DNA of 64,000 nt from Marinibactrum halimedae (GCF_021234875.1 NZ_JAJQVM010000008.1:1-64000), one strand, 5' to 3'. Counted from the first letter of the stretch, positions 48,264 to 57,880 are shown. Made by a program: numbers and translations. Notes: generated from the letters alone by a model not told the origin.

Positions 48264-50255
48264 ATGAAGAAAAGAACGGTGTTGTCAGTATTCGCGGCCG
48301 TCGCATTGTCGATAAGCCAAGCGAGTAATGCACAAAGCAGGACGGCTTTTGTCCATTTGTTTGAATGGAAATGGGATGATGTGGCCGCAGAATGTGAGCA
48401 GCATTTAGGTCCTAAAGGGTTTGCGGCAGTTCAAGTCTCTCCACCTCAAAAATCCATTAGTGGCGGTCAGTGGTGGACACGTTACCAGCCCGTGAGTTAC
48501 GCCATTGAAGGAAGAAGTGGCAATGAATCTCAATTTAGATCTATGGTGCAGCGTTGCGCGGCAGTGGGTGTTGATATCTATGTCGATGCCGTTATTAATC
48601 ATATGGCGGCATGGGATCGTTATTTTCCAGAAGTGCCTTATGGCCCTAATGATTTTAATAATTGTACGGATGACATCAATTATGGTGATCGTTGGTCAAT
48701 TCAAAATTGTGATTTAGTTGGATTAAATGATTTGAATACCGCTTCTGGTTATGTCCAAGATAAAATCGCCGGTTATATGAATCATTTGATTGATTTAGGG
48801 GTCAAGGGTTTTCGTATTGATGCAGCAAAGCATATACCTTCCGGCGATATTTCTGCCATTTTATCGCGATTAAGAAAAGACGTTGTCATTTTTCAGGAAG
48901 TGATTGGTGCACCTGGTGAGCCTGTTCAACCACAAGAATACTTGGGTAATGGTTTGGTAACCGAATTTAATTTTGAGCGAACCATAGGCGATGCTTTTAA
49001 AGGGCGTCAGCCAATAAAAAATCTTCGAAATATCACCAATTGGGGCTGGCTAAATAGCAGTAGTGCGGTGGTGTTTGTGTCTAATCATGATGATCAACGC
49101 CATAACGCAGATCGAACCCTCACTTATAAAGATGTGGGAGATTTATATTATATCGGTGAGATCTTTATGTTGGCTTACCCATATGGTTACCCTAAAGTGA
49201 TGTCGAGTTATTATTTTAACGACTTTGATCAAGGCCCTCCCTCTTCAGGACCGCATACGGGGGATGCCTGTAATCAAGGTTGGGTTTGTGAGCACCGTTG
49301 GCGCGGTATTGCTAACATGGTGGGGTTTCGGAACGCGACTGTGGATCGTTGGGAAATAACGGACTGGTGGGATAATGGTAATAATCAGATTGCTTTCGGT
49401 CGTGGTGGTCTTGGGTTTGTGGCAATTAACCGTGAAGATTACAACAACTTAAACCAGACGCTGCAAACGGGTATGCCTGCGGGTGAGTATTGCGACATTA
49501 TCAATGGGGAATACGTGAATGGTAATTGTGATGGCCCTATTATTCGGGTGAATGGCGATGGTACGGCATATTTTAATGTAGACACGATCAGTGCTTCTGC
49601 TATTCACGTAAATGCCAAAATTGGTGGTGGATGTTCAGGTGATTGTCCTCCACCCCCTCCTGTAACGAAGACTTGGGAGAACGCCTACCTAAGAGCCACG
49701 TCTAATTCCTGGGGTACAACGCCCATGACATTTGATGAGGGTGAGTGGACAGTGACTACTACATTTGGTTCTGGTGATGGAAATGGTGGCCCTCGCTTTA
49801 AAATTAGTCGTTTTGAAGATTGGTCAGAAGCGTATCCAGCAGAAGACTATCCCATTACAGACGGTGCCGGTACTTACACGATTACCTTTAATGACCAAAC
49901 AAAAAATATCTCTGTTAGAAAAGGGGGAGTAACTCCGCCGCCGCCTTCTTCTGGTACTGTAGATGTCAACTTTTCTTGTGCGAATGGACAAACGACTCCG
50001 GGTCAATCCGTTTATGTCATTGGTGATATAACTGAATTGGGGAATTGGTCATTAGGACAGGCCGTTAAGTTAGAGCCAATGAGTTATCCCACATGGACAG
50101 GAACAGTGGCTTTACCGCAAAATGCGTCGGTAGAGTGGAAATGCCTCAAGCGTAGTGAAACCAATCCTAATGATCGAGTTGAATGGCAGTCGGGTAGTAA
50201 TAATTCTTTAAGTACGGGCAGCTCATCTCAAACCAGTGCTAATGCGAGTTTTTAA
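48264..50255 (+). CDS. Secreted alpha-amylase, GH13 with C-terminal CBM20
   Basis: 663 residues. Hydrolyses starch-type glucans outside the cell. A signal peptide ends near ASNAQS. The GH13 domain (about 25-455, similar to subfamily 32) has the nucleophile Asp186 in FRIDAAKH, acid/base Glu212 in FQEVIG and Asp276 in NHDDQR, plus VDAVINHMA. A Pro-rich linker follows, then a beta-rich module of about 80 residues (WENAYLRATSNSWGTT...) also found in marine amylases. After a second Pro linker comes a CBM20 starch-binding module (SVYVIGDITELGNWSLGQAVKL ... VEWKCLKR). Strong terminator downstream. Subfamily call is by resemblance. Confidence 0.93.
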   Translation: MKKRTVLSVFAAVALSISQASNAQSRTAFVHLFEWKWDDVAAECEQHLGPKGFAAVQVSPPQKSISGGQWWTRYQPVSYAIEGRSGNESQFRSMVQRCAAVGVDIYVDAVINHMAAWDRYFPEVPYGPNDFNNCTDDINYGDRWSIQNCDLVGLNDLNTASGYVQDKIAGYMNHLIDLGVKGFRIDAAKHIPSGDISAILSRLRKDVVIFQEVIGAPGEPVQPQEYLGNGLVTEFNFERTIGDAFKGRQPIKNLRNITNWGWLNSSSAVVFVSNHDDQRHNADRTLTYKDVGDLYYIGEIFMLAYPYGYPKVMSSYYFNDFDQGPPSSGPHTGDACNQGWVCEHRWRGIANMVGFRNATVDRWEITDWWDNGNNQIAFGRGGLGFVAINREDYNNLNQTLQTGMPAGEYCDIINGEYVNGNCDGPIIRVNGDGTAYFNVDTISASAIHVNAKIGGGCSGDCPPPPPVTKTWENAYLRATSNSWGTTPMTFDEGEWTVTTTFGSGDGNGGPRFKISRFEDWSEAYPAEDYPITDGAGTYTITFNDQTKNISVRKGGVTPPPPSSGTVDVNFSCANGQTTPGQSVYVIGDITELGNWSLGQAVKLEPMSYPTWTGTVALPQNASVEWKCLKRSETNPNDRVEWQSGSNNSLSTGSSSQTSANASF

Positions 50256-50277
50256 TTAATCGCTGCCTAATTAACAT

Positions 50278-50320
50278 CATCCACCTAGTATTACTAGGTG
50301 GATGAAATTTTAATTTTTTG
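50278..50320 (+). terminator. Terminator between amylase and adenosine deaminase genes
   Basis: Near-perfect stem CATCCACCTAGTA (50278-50290) / TACTAGGTGGATG (50292-50304), then AAATTTTAATTTTTT. The T-rich part overlaps the 3' end of the convergent gene, so it mainly serves the amylase transcript. Confidence 0.85.
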
Positions 50321-51845
50321 TACAGAGTTGCCATTGACGACAAGAATACTTCGAATACTTGGGTTCAAAAAGTGGTTTCTTTTCTAATTTTTTTTTCATT
50401 TTTTTCTCAAAACGTTTAACTTTTTCACGATAATTTTTTAATAGTAAGGTTTTGGTTTTGTGGTCAAGAAAACTGTGCTGTAATGAATTTTCTCCCAGTG
50501 TGATTAATTCTTCCCAGGACAAATTAAACTCAGTAACGGCGGTAAAATATTCATCGGTCATATTGGAATCCCACATGCCTCTATCATCGGTTGTTAATGC
50601 TACCGGGATGCCTGTGCGTAAATATTCTGGGAAGGGGTGTTCACTATAATCGTTAATATATTCTAGTAATAAGTTACTGACTAAATTGATTTCAATGAGA
50701 TAGCGACCAGATTGCATCAGTAGGAGCGTGTCTGGGTCGCCCAATAAATTGACACCATGACCAATTCGTTTGGCACCAAGTAATAAAGATTCTCGAATGT
50801 GCTGGTTTGGCTCGTCAACTTCACCTGCGTGCAGAGACAATGGTATGGTCGGTGTTGTTTTACGTAACTCTCTGAGTGTGTTTAAAAAACGCAAAGGGTG
50901 GCCTTTATCGTTATCTTCCCGACCAACTAAATTAACGCCTACGTAAATATCTCGGTTTTTATCGACAAATTGATAGGCGTCTTTCAGGTCTTCATTGGCG
51001 CTCTTGGCAAATCGTAAAATGGCATATTGTAGCCTTGCTGTTACGCCGGATGATTTTGCGTCTTTTTCTTGTAGGCGATGCCTAAAAATATCCGCCACAA
51101 TGTTCGGTTGGATTGGGTTGCCACCGGGATCCATATAGCCTTTGGGGCCCATTTGAGTTTCCAGGTACATTACACCCTCTTCGCCAAAGGCTTGCATGTT
51201 TTTCACGAGCAGTTCCGACATGATAAAGGGGTTGCCTGTTAAATCCCCAAGTCGTTGCCAGTGTCTCTGAAAAAACTCTTCACGCCCTTCATAGGGTTTA
51301 TCTAATCGAATGCTATTGAGCCAACCGTTTTTTTCCTCTTCGGACAACCTGGTGAGGGGTTGATACTCTGACTTACTGCATTGTGATAACTGTTCATACG
51401 TAGAGCGCTGTATGGTGTGAAACATCATTAAATAAGGCGTGCCCCCAAATTCATTTCCTCCATATGGTTGGCAGTGTTTCACTTGAGTTTTGGTGTAATA
51501 CTGGTATCCACTGTTAATGGATGAGTCAGTTGCAAGCTCAAACCACCACTCAGGAAGCCCGGAACCGCTCATATGGTTGTGAATGTCGCCGCCTTTGGGT
51601 AGTGCTTGTAAGAACGCATACATTTCCTCAGTCGTTGCGCTGGTTTTGAAGGATTCGAACCAATGCACATTGGAAGCGGTCTTCGTGGGGGAGTTGTTGG
51701 TGACCGAACTATAGGCGACCGAACTATTGGTGGCTAAAGCGCAGGCAGTAACCAGAAAGAGCATCATCTCCCCCAAGCGAGGTATTGCGAGGAATCGTTT
51801 CTTTTGGTAAAGCGCTGTTTTTGGAGCCAGTGTTATTTCTGTCAT
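50310..51845 (-). CDS. Exported adenosine deaminase-related protein (ADGF/ADA2-like)
   Basis: 511 residues. A predicted metal-dependent adenosine (or related purine) deaminase. Catalytic motifs in order are the metal-binding DIHNHMSGS near residue 75, SLHAGE, KRIGHGVNLL and the late TTDDRGMW. The length, the large insert between the first and second motifs and the Cys-containing segments resemble the extracellular ADGF group rather than the 330-residue cytoplasmic enzyme. An N-terminal hydrophobic stretch (MMLFLVTACALATNSS) may be a signal or lipoprotein signal. The frame opens at 51926; the ATG at 51845 is chosen, and 51785 is possible. The C-terminus is very Lys-rich. Confidence 0.82.
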   Translation of the reverse strand: MTEITLAPKTALYQKKRFLAIPRLGEMMLFLVTACALATNSSVAYSSVTNNSPTKTASNVHWFESFKTSATTEEMYAFLQALPKGGDIHNHMSGSGLPEWWFELATDSSINSGYQYYTKTQVKHCQPYGGNEFGGTPYLMMFHTIQRSTYEQLSQCSKSEYQPLTRLSEEEKNGWLNSIRLDKPYEGREEFFQRHWQRLGDLTGNPFIMSELLVKNMQAFGEEGVMYLETQMGPKGYMDPGGNPIQPNIVADIFRHRLQEKDAKSSGVTARLQYAILRFAKSANEDLKDAYQFVDKNRDIYVGVNLVGREDNDKGHPLRFLNTLRELRKTTPTIPLSLHAGEVDEPNQHIRESLLLGAKRIGHGVNLLGDPDTLLLMQSGRYLIEINLVSNLLLEYINDYSEHPFPEYLRTGIPVALTTDDRGMWDSNMTDEYFTAVTEFNLSWEELITLGENSLQHSFLDHKTKTLLLKNYREKVKRFEKKMKKKLEKKPLFEPKYSKYSCRQWQLCTKN

Positions 51846-52387
51846 TGTGTCATCGCTGTTTTTAAAAAAGTGTTTAACCACAAAAAGGATACCATGATTC
51901 GGGTTGATGCGGATTTGGCACAGCATATGCAGTAGTTTTGATGCTTTTCATTATTGGAAAAGCATTCTCTCATGAAGCTTGCTCTTGCGGGGCTACGCAC
52001 TGGCCCCCCTTTTTTCTTTTCTCCTCGTGTTTATTCACCTGTTTTTTGACTTATCCCATATTTTTTATTTACCCCATACATTATTCATCCCATATAGAGT
52101 GATTTATACAAATCAATATCTGCTTGATAGTGGTCTCAAGGGCTTTATTTATCGAGTGTATAGGCCTTATTGAGCGTTATGGACAGCACTTTATGGCTTT
52201 CTTATTACCATTTTCCTTTATCTGCTTTAAGTCCTCTTATTTGTTATCAAAACGCAGGTTATTAATTGTAATTTTTCATACTCTTTTAAGAGTGGGGTAT
52301 TGAGTGGAGCTGGGCCCACCCATTCTCCACCGGTTATTCATATGATGACGCTGAATTGGGTGCTCTTGTTGCACGAAAGAATCTTTT
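51846..52387. other. Gap upstream of the glucosylglycerate genes
   Basis: No credible protein gene. It contains a terminator-like hairpin on the plus strand (GGGGC / GCCCC then CCTTTTTTC, 51989-52016) with no plus-strand gene before it, and a small AT hairpin (ACTCTT-TT-AAGAGT) near 52280. The adenosine deaminase promoter should lie just above 51845. Confidence 0.5.
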
Positions 52388-52452
52388 TGCACCAAGTTGG
52401 GTCGATTAAAAGCAAGCTGTTGGTAGGAAAAGATTCGCACTGACTCGGTGCG
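52388..52452 (+). promoter_or_regulatory. Two NtrC-like binding sites
   Basis: Site 1 (52388-52404) has a perfect left half TGCACC and a weak right half. Site 2 (52436-52452), CGCACTGACTCGGTGCG, matches 9 of 12 defined bases of TGCACC-N5-GGTGCA. Their centres are about 138 and 90 bases upstream of the start predicted for the sigma-54 promoter at 52508, a glnA-like arrangement. An extra TGCACT half-site is at 52456. Confidence 0.55.
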
Positions 52453-52507
52453 TTATGCACTAAACTGAATATGAAACTGTAATAGTTTGCATTTAAATAA
52501 GAGGGGG

Positions 52508-52525
52508 TCGGCATGGTTTCTGCTT
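52508..52525 (+). promoter_or_regulatory. Sigma-54 (-24/-12) promoter candidate
   Basis: TCGGCATGGTTTCTGCTT has GG (52510-52511) and GC (52522-52523) separated by the required 10 bases, and agrees with TGGCAC-N5-TTGC except at two or three positions. Transcription would start near 52534, leaving a 155-base leader before the glycerate kinase gene. Confidence 0.55.
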
Positions 52526-52688
52526 TGATCTCAATACGCTAGCGGAATTTTTGATAGATGGCCTTAGTAAGTAGCCAGTAAGAAAGTAGGGGTAAACCGT
52601 AGTCTGATTAAGGCAAAATGGATTTCTGGGCCTCATAAATGACTCACATTTAGATCGCTTTTGATAATAAAAAAAAGGTATTTGGATA

Positions 52689-53576
52689 GTGAAATACGAA
52701 CAGGTTATTGAACACTTTATTCAAAGGGAGCTATTGCCCTCAAGTTATTTGGACGCTGCAATACGCTGGTTTTTTCCGTTGGCTGAGGTACTAAAGCAGA
52801 AGCATGGGCAGTTCAAAAAGCCAATTGTGTGTGGCATTAATGGATGCCAAGGCTCCGGTAAAAGTACGGTAGCAGGGCTCTTGGTTGAATTGCTTAGAGG
52901 TTGCTTTGAGTGTAAAAGCGTAGCTATATCCATTGATGATTTTTATCTTACGGCCAGTGAAAGAGCGCAGCTTGGGAAAGACGTTCACCCGTTGCTTCAA
53001 ACACGAGGTGTACCTGGTACCCATGATATGGAATTGGCAACACAGACACTCAATCAGCTGATGCGCAATGCGGGTCAAATTATGGTGCCACGTTTTGATA
53101 AAGCCATTGATGATCGTTTTCCGAACAGTGAATGGACGCCAACGGAAACGCCCATTGATATCCTCATCATTGAGGGGTGGTGTCTAGGTGCAATTCCGCA
53201 GGATGAGGGTGCGTTGATCAAACCAATCAATGAGCTTGAAGAAAAAGAAGATCCGGATGGGCAGTATCGTCGTTATGTGAATGCCCGCTTGGGTGCAGAA
53301 TATGCCATGTTTTTTGGGCAAGTTGACTATTGGGTGATGTTACAAGCGCCCTCTTTTGATTGTGTGTATCAATGGCGATTGCAACAAGAAGATAAATTAC
53401 GTCGCCGAGCAGGCGATACTTCAGGGAAAAAGATAATGAGTGCTGAAGAGCTCAAGCGTTTCATTCAGTTTTATCAACGTATTACGGAGCATACATTACT
53501 CACTTTACCTTCAAGGGCAGACTGGGTTTACGAGTTAGGTGAAGATCGCACTGTTCACGGTATCATGACTCGCTGA
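52689..53576 (+). CDS. D-glycerate 3-kinase (P-loop type)
   Basis: 295 residues. Predicted to phosphorylate D-glycerate to 3-phosphoglycerate. It is a P-loop kinase of the plant GLYK / YggC group: Walker A GINGCQGSGKST (residues 49-60), SIDDFYLTASERAQLG, the VPGTHDMELATQTL segment, VPRFDKAIDDR, and the LIIEGWCLGA switch. It starts the glucosylglycerate gene set and would recycle glycerate released by the phosphorylase, feeding the synthase's acceptor pool. A possible sigma-54/NtrC promoter is upstream. Confidence 0.88.
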   Translation: MKYEQVIEHFIQRELLPSSYLDAAIRWFFPLAEVLKQKHGQFKKPIVCGINGCQGSGKSTVAGLLVELLRGCFECKSVAISIDDFYLTASERAQLGKDVHPLLQTRGVPGTHDMELATQTLNQLMRNAGQIMVPRFDKAIDDRFPNSEWTPTETPIDILIIEGWCLGAIPQDEGALIKPINELEEKEDPDGQYRRYVNARLGAEYAMFFGQVDYWVMLQAPSFDCVYQWRLQQEDKLRRRAGDTSGKKIMSAEELKRFIQFYQRITEHTLLTLPSRADWVYELGEDRTVHGIMTR

Positions 53577-53742
53577 ACTAAATGCTTTTTGTTGAGAGTT
53601 TTTTTGTTAAAGATCGTTCGTAAAAATACAGATTAAGGCTCGTTCGCTAAAAGCTAAGCCTAATGATTATCGCTTTATGACGAGTGGCTAAATAAATAAA
53701 ATACAGTTTTGGTTTTCCATTACTGAATAACTAGGGTAACTC

Positions 53743-54603
53743 ATGAATTCGGTTATTATTTTTACCGATATGGATGGTACTTTACTGGATCATCATAACT
53801 ATTCCTTTAAACCTGCTGTCAATGTTCTTCAAAGGCTCGATACACTCGGTATACCGGTGATACCGACCACCAGTAAAACCTTCGCCGAATTGAAGGTACT
53901 AAGAGAAAGTCTTAATAATCATCACCCTTTTATTGTTGAAAATGGAGCAGCAGTATGCATCCCTTCCGATTATGTGAAAACTCTGTGTAATACCACGAGC
54001 CACGTACCAGATTATCAAGCCTTAGGCATGTATGAATATGAAGGCTTTTGGGTGAAGCCATTTGCGAAGCCCAGAAAACACTGGCAGGGCTTAATTGGCT
54101 ATGTGAAAGATAAATTTCCTGATTGTTTCATTACTTATCAAGAGGCGGGTATTGACGGAATTATGGCAATGACTGGACTCTCCAGAGCGGAAGCAGAACA
54201 GTCCTCTAAACGGTTATTTGGTGAGCCCATTAAATGGGTTGGTAGTGCCAAAGCACAGGAAACGTTTATCGAGAGTATGGAATCGTTAGGAGCTCATGTG
54301 CTTAAAGGAGGGCGTTTTCTGCATGTGTCTGATTATTGTGATAAAGGTAAGGCGCTATTGTGGTTGAAAACGTTCTACCACAGTGTGTGGCAAAAACAAG
54401 AAGGGGCACTCACGACAATTGGATTGGGAGACAGCCACAATGATATTGCAATGTTAGAGGCGGTAGAGAAAGCCATTATTGTTCGCTCTCCAATCCATGA
54501 GCCGCCGTCGGTTAATGGTAATCCGACAACAACTGCGGAGTTTGGCCCCAGTGGGTGGGCCCAGGCAATAGGGGAATACTTGGATGAGAATGGTTATGTA
54601 TAA
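53743..54603 (+). CDS. HAD-IIB sugar-3-phosphoglycerate phosphatase (GpgP/MpgP-like)
   Basis: 286 residues. Predicted to dephosphorylate glucosyl- (or mannosyl-) 3-phosphoglycerate to the free glycerate glycoside. HAD motif I is FTDMDGTLLD (residues 7-16); motif II is PTTSKTFAEL, with IVENGAAVCIP; the cap has the CxxGxK-like KGGRFLHVSDYCDKGKAL; motif IV is IGLGDSHNDIAML. The family is usually labelled mannosyl-3-phosphoglycerate phosphatase-related. The adjacent glucosyl synthase points to glucosylglycerate as product. Confidence 0.88.
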   Translation: MNSVIIFTDMDGTLLDHHNYSFKPAVNVLQRLDTLGIPVIPTTSKTFAELKVLRESLNNHHPFIVENGAAVCIPSDYVKTLCNTTSHVPDYQALGMYEYEGFWVKPFAKPRKHWQGLIGYVKDKFPDCFITYQEAGIDGIMAMTGLSRAEAEQSSKRLFGEPIKWVGSAKAQETFIESMESLGAHVLKGGRFLHVSDYCDKGKALLWLKTFYHSVWQKQEGALTTIGLGDSHNDIAMLEAVEKAIIVRSPIHEPPSVNGNPTTTAEFGPSGWAQAIGEYLDENGYV

Positions 54604-54781
54604 ACACTTAAAACATTGTTTATCCAGAATGCAATTTATCCCCTCAGAAGGGTTGATTGAAAAACCATTTGTATGAATTTTAGATTGTTTTGTCAGCTTA
54701 TGATGAAGCAATACAAGAGACATGCCCTCGGGTTGAGTGGCATTGCTCATGAACACAGTTAATTATTATTAGGACAATTAC

Positions 54782-56017
54782 ATGGGTGATTTTCATCAAA
54801 ACGGTATTATTACCACGTTACATAATTTATCGGATCGTCCTTTAGAGGAAATGGAAGCTGAACTCGTCCGATTTCAAAAAACTCGCCCCATGTCTCTCAT
54901 TTTGCCCAGCCTGTTTTCTGAGCTAGAAGGCGAGGCAATGCCCAATATTATTTCTCATTTGACGCAAGTTCCTTATCTTTCGGAGATTGTCGTCGGCTTA
55001 GATCGAGCGGATGAATCCCAGTATCGTTTTGCATTGGAGTTCTTTTCTCAGTTACCCCAGCACCATCGTGTGTTATGGAATGATGGGCCTAGGCTGTTAG
55101 CGTTGGACAACGAGTTGAGAGAAAAAGGGCTGGCGCCACGAGAATTAGGTAAAGGGCGGAATGTATGGTACTGCATGGGCTATGTGTTGGCCTCTGGGGT
55201 AGGCGAGTCCGTTGCTTTACACGATTGTGATATTGTCACGTATGATCGAAGTTTATTGGCTCGATTAATTTACCCTGTGGCTAACCCTTTTTTCAATTAT
55301 GAATTTTGTAAAGGGTATTATGCCAGAGTGGCATCGGGGAAAATTAATGGCCGAGTGTGCCGATTATTGGTTACCCCATTAGTTCGTGCTTTAAAGCGTG
55401 TGCTAGGGCCGTTGGAGTATTTGGATTATATGGACAGTTTCCGTTATCCATTAGCGGGAGAGTTTTCATTTCGACGAGATGTATTAACGGACTTACGGAT
55501 TCCCAGTGACTGGGGGTTAGAAATTGGCGTACTCTCGGAAATGCATCGTAATTATGCCCACAACCGTTTGTGCCAGGTGGATATTGCTGATACCTATGAT
55601 CACAAACACCAAAGCTTATCACTGGATGATCGAAATGCGGGCCTATCAAAAATGTCTATTGATATTGCTAAGGCCGTTTTTCGTAAATTGGCGACACAGG
55701 GAGAGGTGTTTACACCAGAAACATTTCGTACCATTAAAGCGACGTATTTTCGAATTGCACTCGATTTTGTCGAGACGTATCACAATGATGCCATTATGAA
55801 TGGTTTATCTCATGATTTACATGAAGAAGAGGTGGCGGTGGAGATGTTTGCACAAAACATCATGGAAGCCGGACAAGCCTTTTTGGATAATCCAATGAAG
55901 ACGCCGTTTATTCCGAGTTGGAACAGGGTGGCCAGTGCCATGCCAGATGTATTTGACCGATTGAGAGAAGCTGTAGAAGAAGACAATAAAGAATTTTCGG
56001 CAACAGTGCGTTCATGA
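54782..56017 (+). CDS. gpgS: Glucosyl-3-phosphoglycerate synthase (GT81)
   Basis: 411 residues. Transfers glucose from a nucleotide-glucose donor to 3-phosphoglycerate. The GT-A fold marks are SLILPSLFSELEGEAMPNII and EIVVGLDRADESQY, the ELGKGRNVWYCMGYVLASG segment, and the metal motif HDCDIVTYD. Further family-typical stretches are CKGYYARVASGKINGRVCRLLVTPL and SFRYPLAGEFSFR, plus the acceptor-site IPSDWGLEIGVLSEM. The phosphatase gene precedes it and the phosphorylase gene follows, so synthesis and breakdown of the solute are encoded together. Confidence 0.92.
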   Translation: MGDFHQNGIITTLHNLSDRPLEEMEAELVRFQKTRPMSLILPSLFSELEGEAMPNIISHLTQVPYLSEIVVGLDRADESQYRFALEFFSQLPQHHRVLWNDGPRLLALDNELREKGLAPRELGKGRNVWYCMGYVLASGVGESVALHDCDIVTYDRSLLARLIYPVANPFFNYEFCKGYYARVASGKINGRVCRLLVTPLVRALKRVLGPLEYLDYMDSFRYPLAGEFSFRRDVLTDLRIPSDWGLEIGVLSEMHRNYAHNRLCQVDIADTYDHKHQSLSLDDRNAGLSKMSIDIAKAVFRKLATQGEVFTPETFRTIKATYFRIALDFVETYHNDAIMNGLSHDLHEEEVAVEMFAQNIMEAGQAFLDNPMKTPFIPSWNRVASAMPDVFDRLREAVEEDNKEFSATVRS

Positions 56018-56119
56018 AAAAGAATGTGTGCCGTTACAATAGTGGCAGAATATATTGGTCTGCACTTTGATTTAGCATGTATAAAAAACCGTATTGGATG
56101 AAAAAGGCAAAGGGGTTAC

Positions 56120-57880
56120 ATGAGTCACGCTTTTGAATTATTACAGCAGAAAGTTCATCATCATTTAGAGGTTATCTATCAAAGTGTTGATTCGGTAGAT
56201 GATATTACTGGATTGGCTGATGAGCTCATTAATGTTATGCGCTTAGCCCAAGTACAGGAAGAGCCGGTTCCTCATCAGAACCATTGGAGCCAGAGTGATT
56301 GTATTTTAATTACTTACGGCGATAGCGTGAAAATGGAGGGTGAGAAGCCTTTGCATACGTTGTTAAGTTTTCTTGATCAATATTGTAATGGCTTAATTAA
56401 CAGTGTGCATATTTTACCGTTTTTTCCATACACCTCTGATGATGGGTTTGCGGTCATGAATTTTTCAGCCGTAAATGAAGCATTAGGTGAATGGAGTGAT
56501 ATTGAAGACATCTCAAAACGATATCGCTTGATGTCTGACTTGGTGATTAATCACTGTTCTAGTCGCAGTATGTGGTTCGAAAATTATAAGGCAGGTCGCC
56601 ATCCGGGACGGGATTTTTTCGTTGAAATGGAAGATCCTGATGCGGATTTGCGAGCGGTTGTTCGGCCTAGAACCAGCCCTTTGCTGCGCCCTACTGAAAC
56701 GGTTGAAGGGATGAAGCATGTTTGGTGTACTTTCAGTCATGATCAAGTGGACTTAGACTTTAAAAATCCCACAGTGCTCAAAGAGTTTGTGGGTATTATT
56801 CGTCATTACTTGGATCGTGGTGTCAATATTTTTCGTTTGGATGCAGTTGCCTTTTTATGGAAAGAATTAGGAACGTCCTGTATTAATCTTTTAGAAACGC
56901 ATGAAACTGTTCGGTTGTTGCGTACGTTAATTGAATATGCACAACCTGACGCTGTGATCATCACAGAAACCAATATTCCGAATCGTGAAAATTTATCTTA
57001 CTTTGGTAATGCTAACGAAGCCCATTGTATTTATAATTTTTCTTTGCCCCCGTTATTGGTGAATACCTTAATTACTGGCGATTGTCGATATCTGAAGCAA
57101 TGGCAGATGAGTATGCCCCCGGCGCAAAATGGTACCGCTTATTTTAATTTTATTGCCTCCCATGATGGTATTGGTCTGCGCCCTGCGGAAGGCTTGTTGC
57201 AAGATGATGAAATTGATGTCCTGATTAATACTATGCAGTCTTTTGGTGGGCGAGTGTCGTGGCGTGCCGCAGAAGGCGGAAAAAATAAGCCATATGAAAT
57301 TAATATTGCTTTATTTGATGCCTTGCAAGGCACAATTAAGGGGCCTGATCGATGGGGTATAGATCGGTTTATTTGTGCTCATGCCATTATGCTCGGTTTA
57401 GAAGGTATACCGGGTATTTATATTCATAGTTTGGTGGCAACCAGCAATGATTATGAGCGTGTTAAGCATACTAACCATAATCGGGCTATTAATCGGCATC
57501 AGTGGGATTATCCAAAATTAACGGAAGCTTTAGAGCAATCTCACACCCAACATCGTAAAGTGTACGACAGGCTAAAACGATTGATTGCCATTCGATCTGT
57601 GCAGGAAGCTTTTCATCCAAACGCAACACAGTTTACCTTGCATTTGGGGTATCAATTGTTTGGTTTTTGGCGACAGAGTATTAATCGACGTCAAAGTATT
57701 TTTTGTATCAGCAATGTTTCCGACCAAGAGCAGCATATTCTTTTGTCTGAAATCAACTTAATAGGAACGGATCGCTGGATTGACTTGATTTCGAATAGTG
57801 TGTTTGAGTCTATTGAAGAGGGTTTAACGTTGCAGCCCTATCAGACGGTCTGGATTACCAATACCCCCATATCTGACTAG
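56120..57880 (+). CDS. GH13_18 phosphorylase, probable glucosylglycerate phosphorylase
   Basis: 586 residues. Sucrose-phosphorylase-type enzyme that would split glucosylglycerate with phosphate to glucose-1-phosphate and glycerate. The GH13 barrel has [19 protein letters not shown], the nucleophile Asp241 in IFRLDAVAF, acid/base Glu283 in [17 protein letters not shown] and [18 protein letters not shown] with the third Asp. The family also includes sucrose and 6'-phosphosucrose phosphorylases. The gene neighbourhood (GpgS, phosphatase, glycerate kinase) makes glucosylglycerate the best guess. Confidence 0.85.
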   Translation: MSHAFELLQQKVHHHLEVIYQSVDSVDDITGLADELINVMRLAQVQEEPVPHQNHWSQSDCILITYGDSVKMEGEKPLHTLLSFLDQYCNGLINSVHILPFFPYTSDDGFAVMNFSAVNEALGEWSDIEDISKRYRLMSDLVINHCSSRSMWFENYKAGRHPGRDFFVEMEDPDADLRAVVRPRTSPLLRPTETVEGMKHVWCTFSHDQVDLDFKNPTVLKEFVGIIRHYLDRGVNIFRLDAVAFLWKELGTSCINLLETHETVRLLRTLIEYAQPDAVIITETNIPNRENLSYFGNANEAHCIYNFSLPPLLVNTLITGDCRYLKQWQMSMPPAQNGTAYFNFIASHDGIGLRPAEGLLQDDEIDVLINTMQSFGGRVSWRAAEGGKNKPYEINIALFDALQGTIKGPDRWGIDRFICAHAIMLGLEGIPGIYIHSLVATSNDYERVKHTNHNRAINRHQWDYPKLTEALEQSHTQHRKVYDRLKRLIAIRSVQEAFHPNATQFTLHLGYQLFGFWRQSINRRQSIFCISNVSDQEQHILLSEINLIGTDRWIDLISNSVFESIEEGLTLQPYQTVWITNTPISD

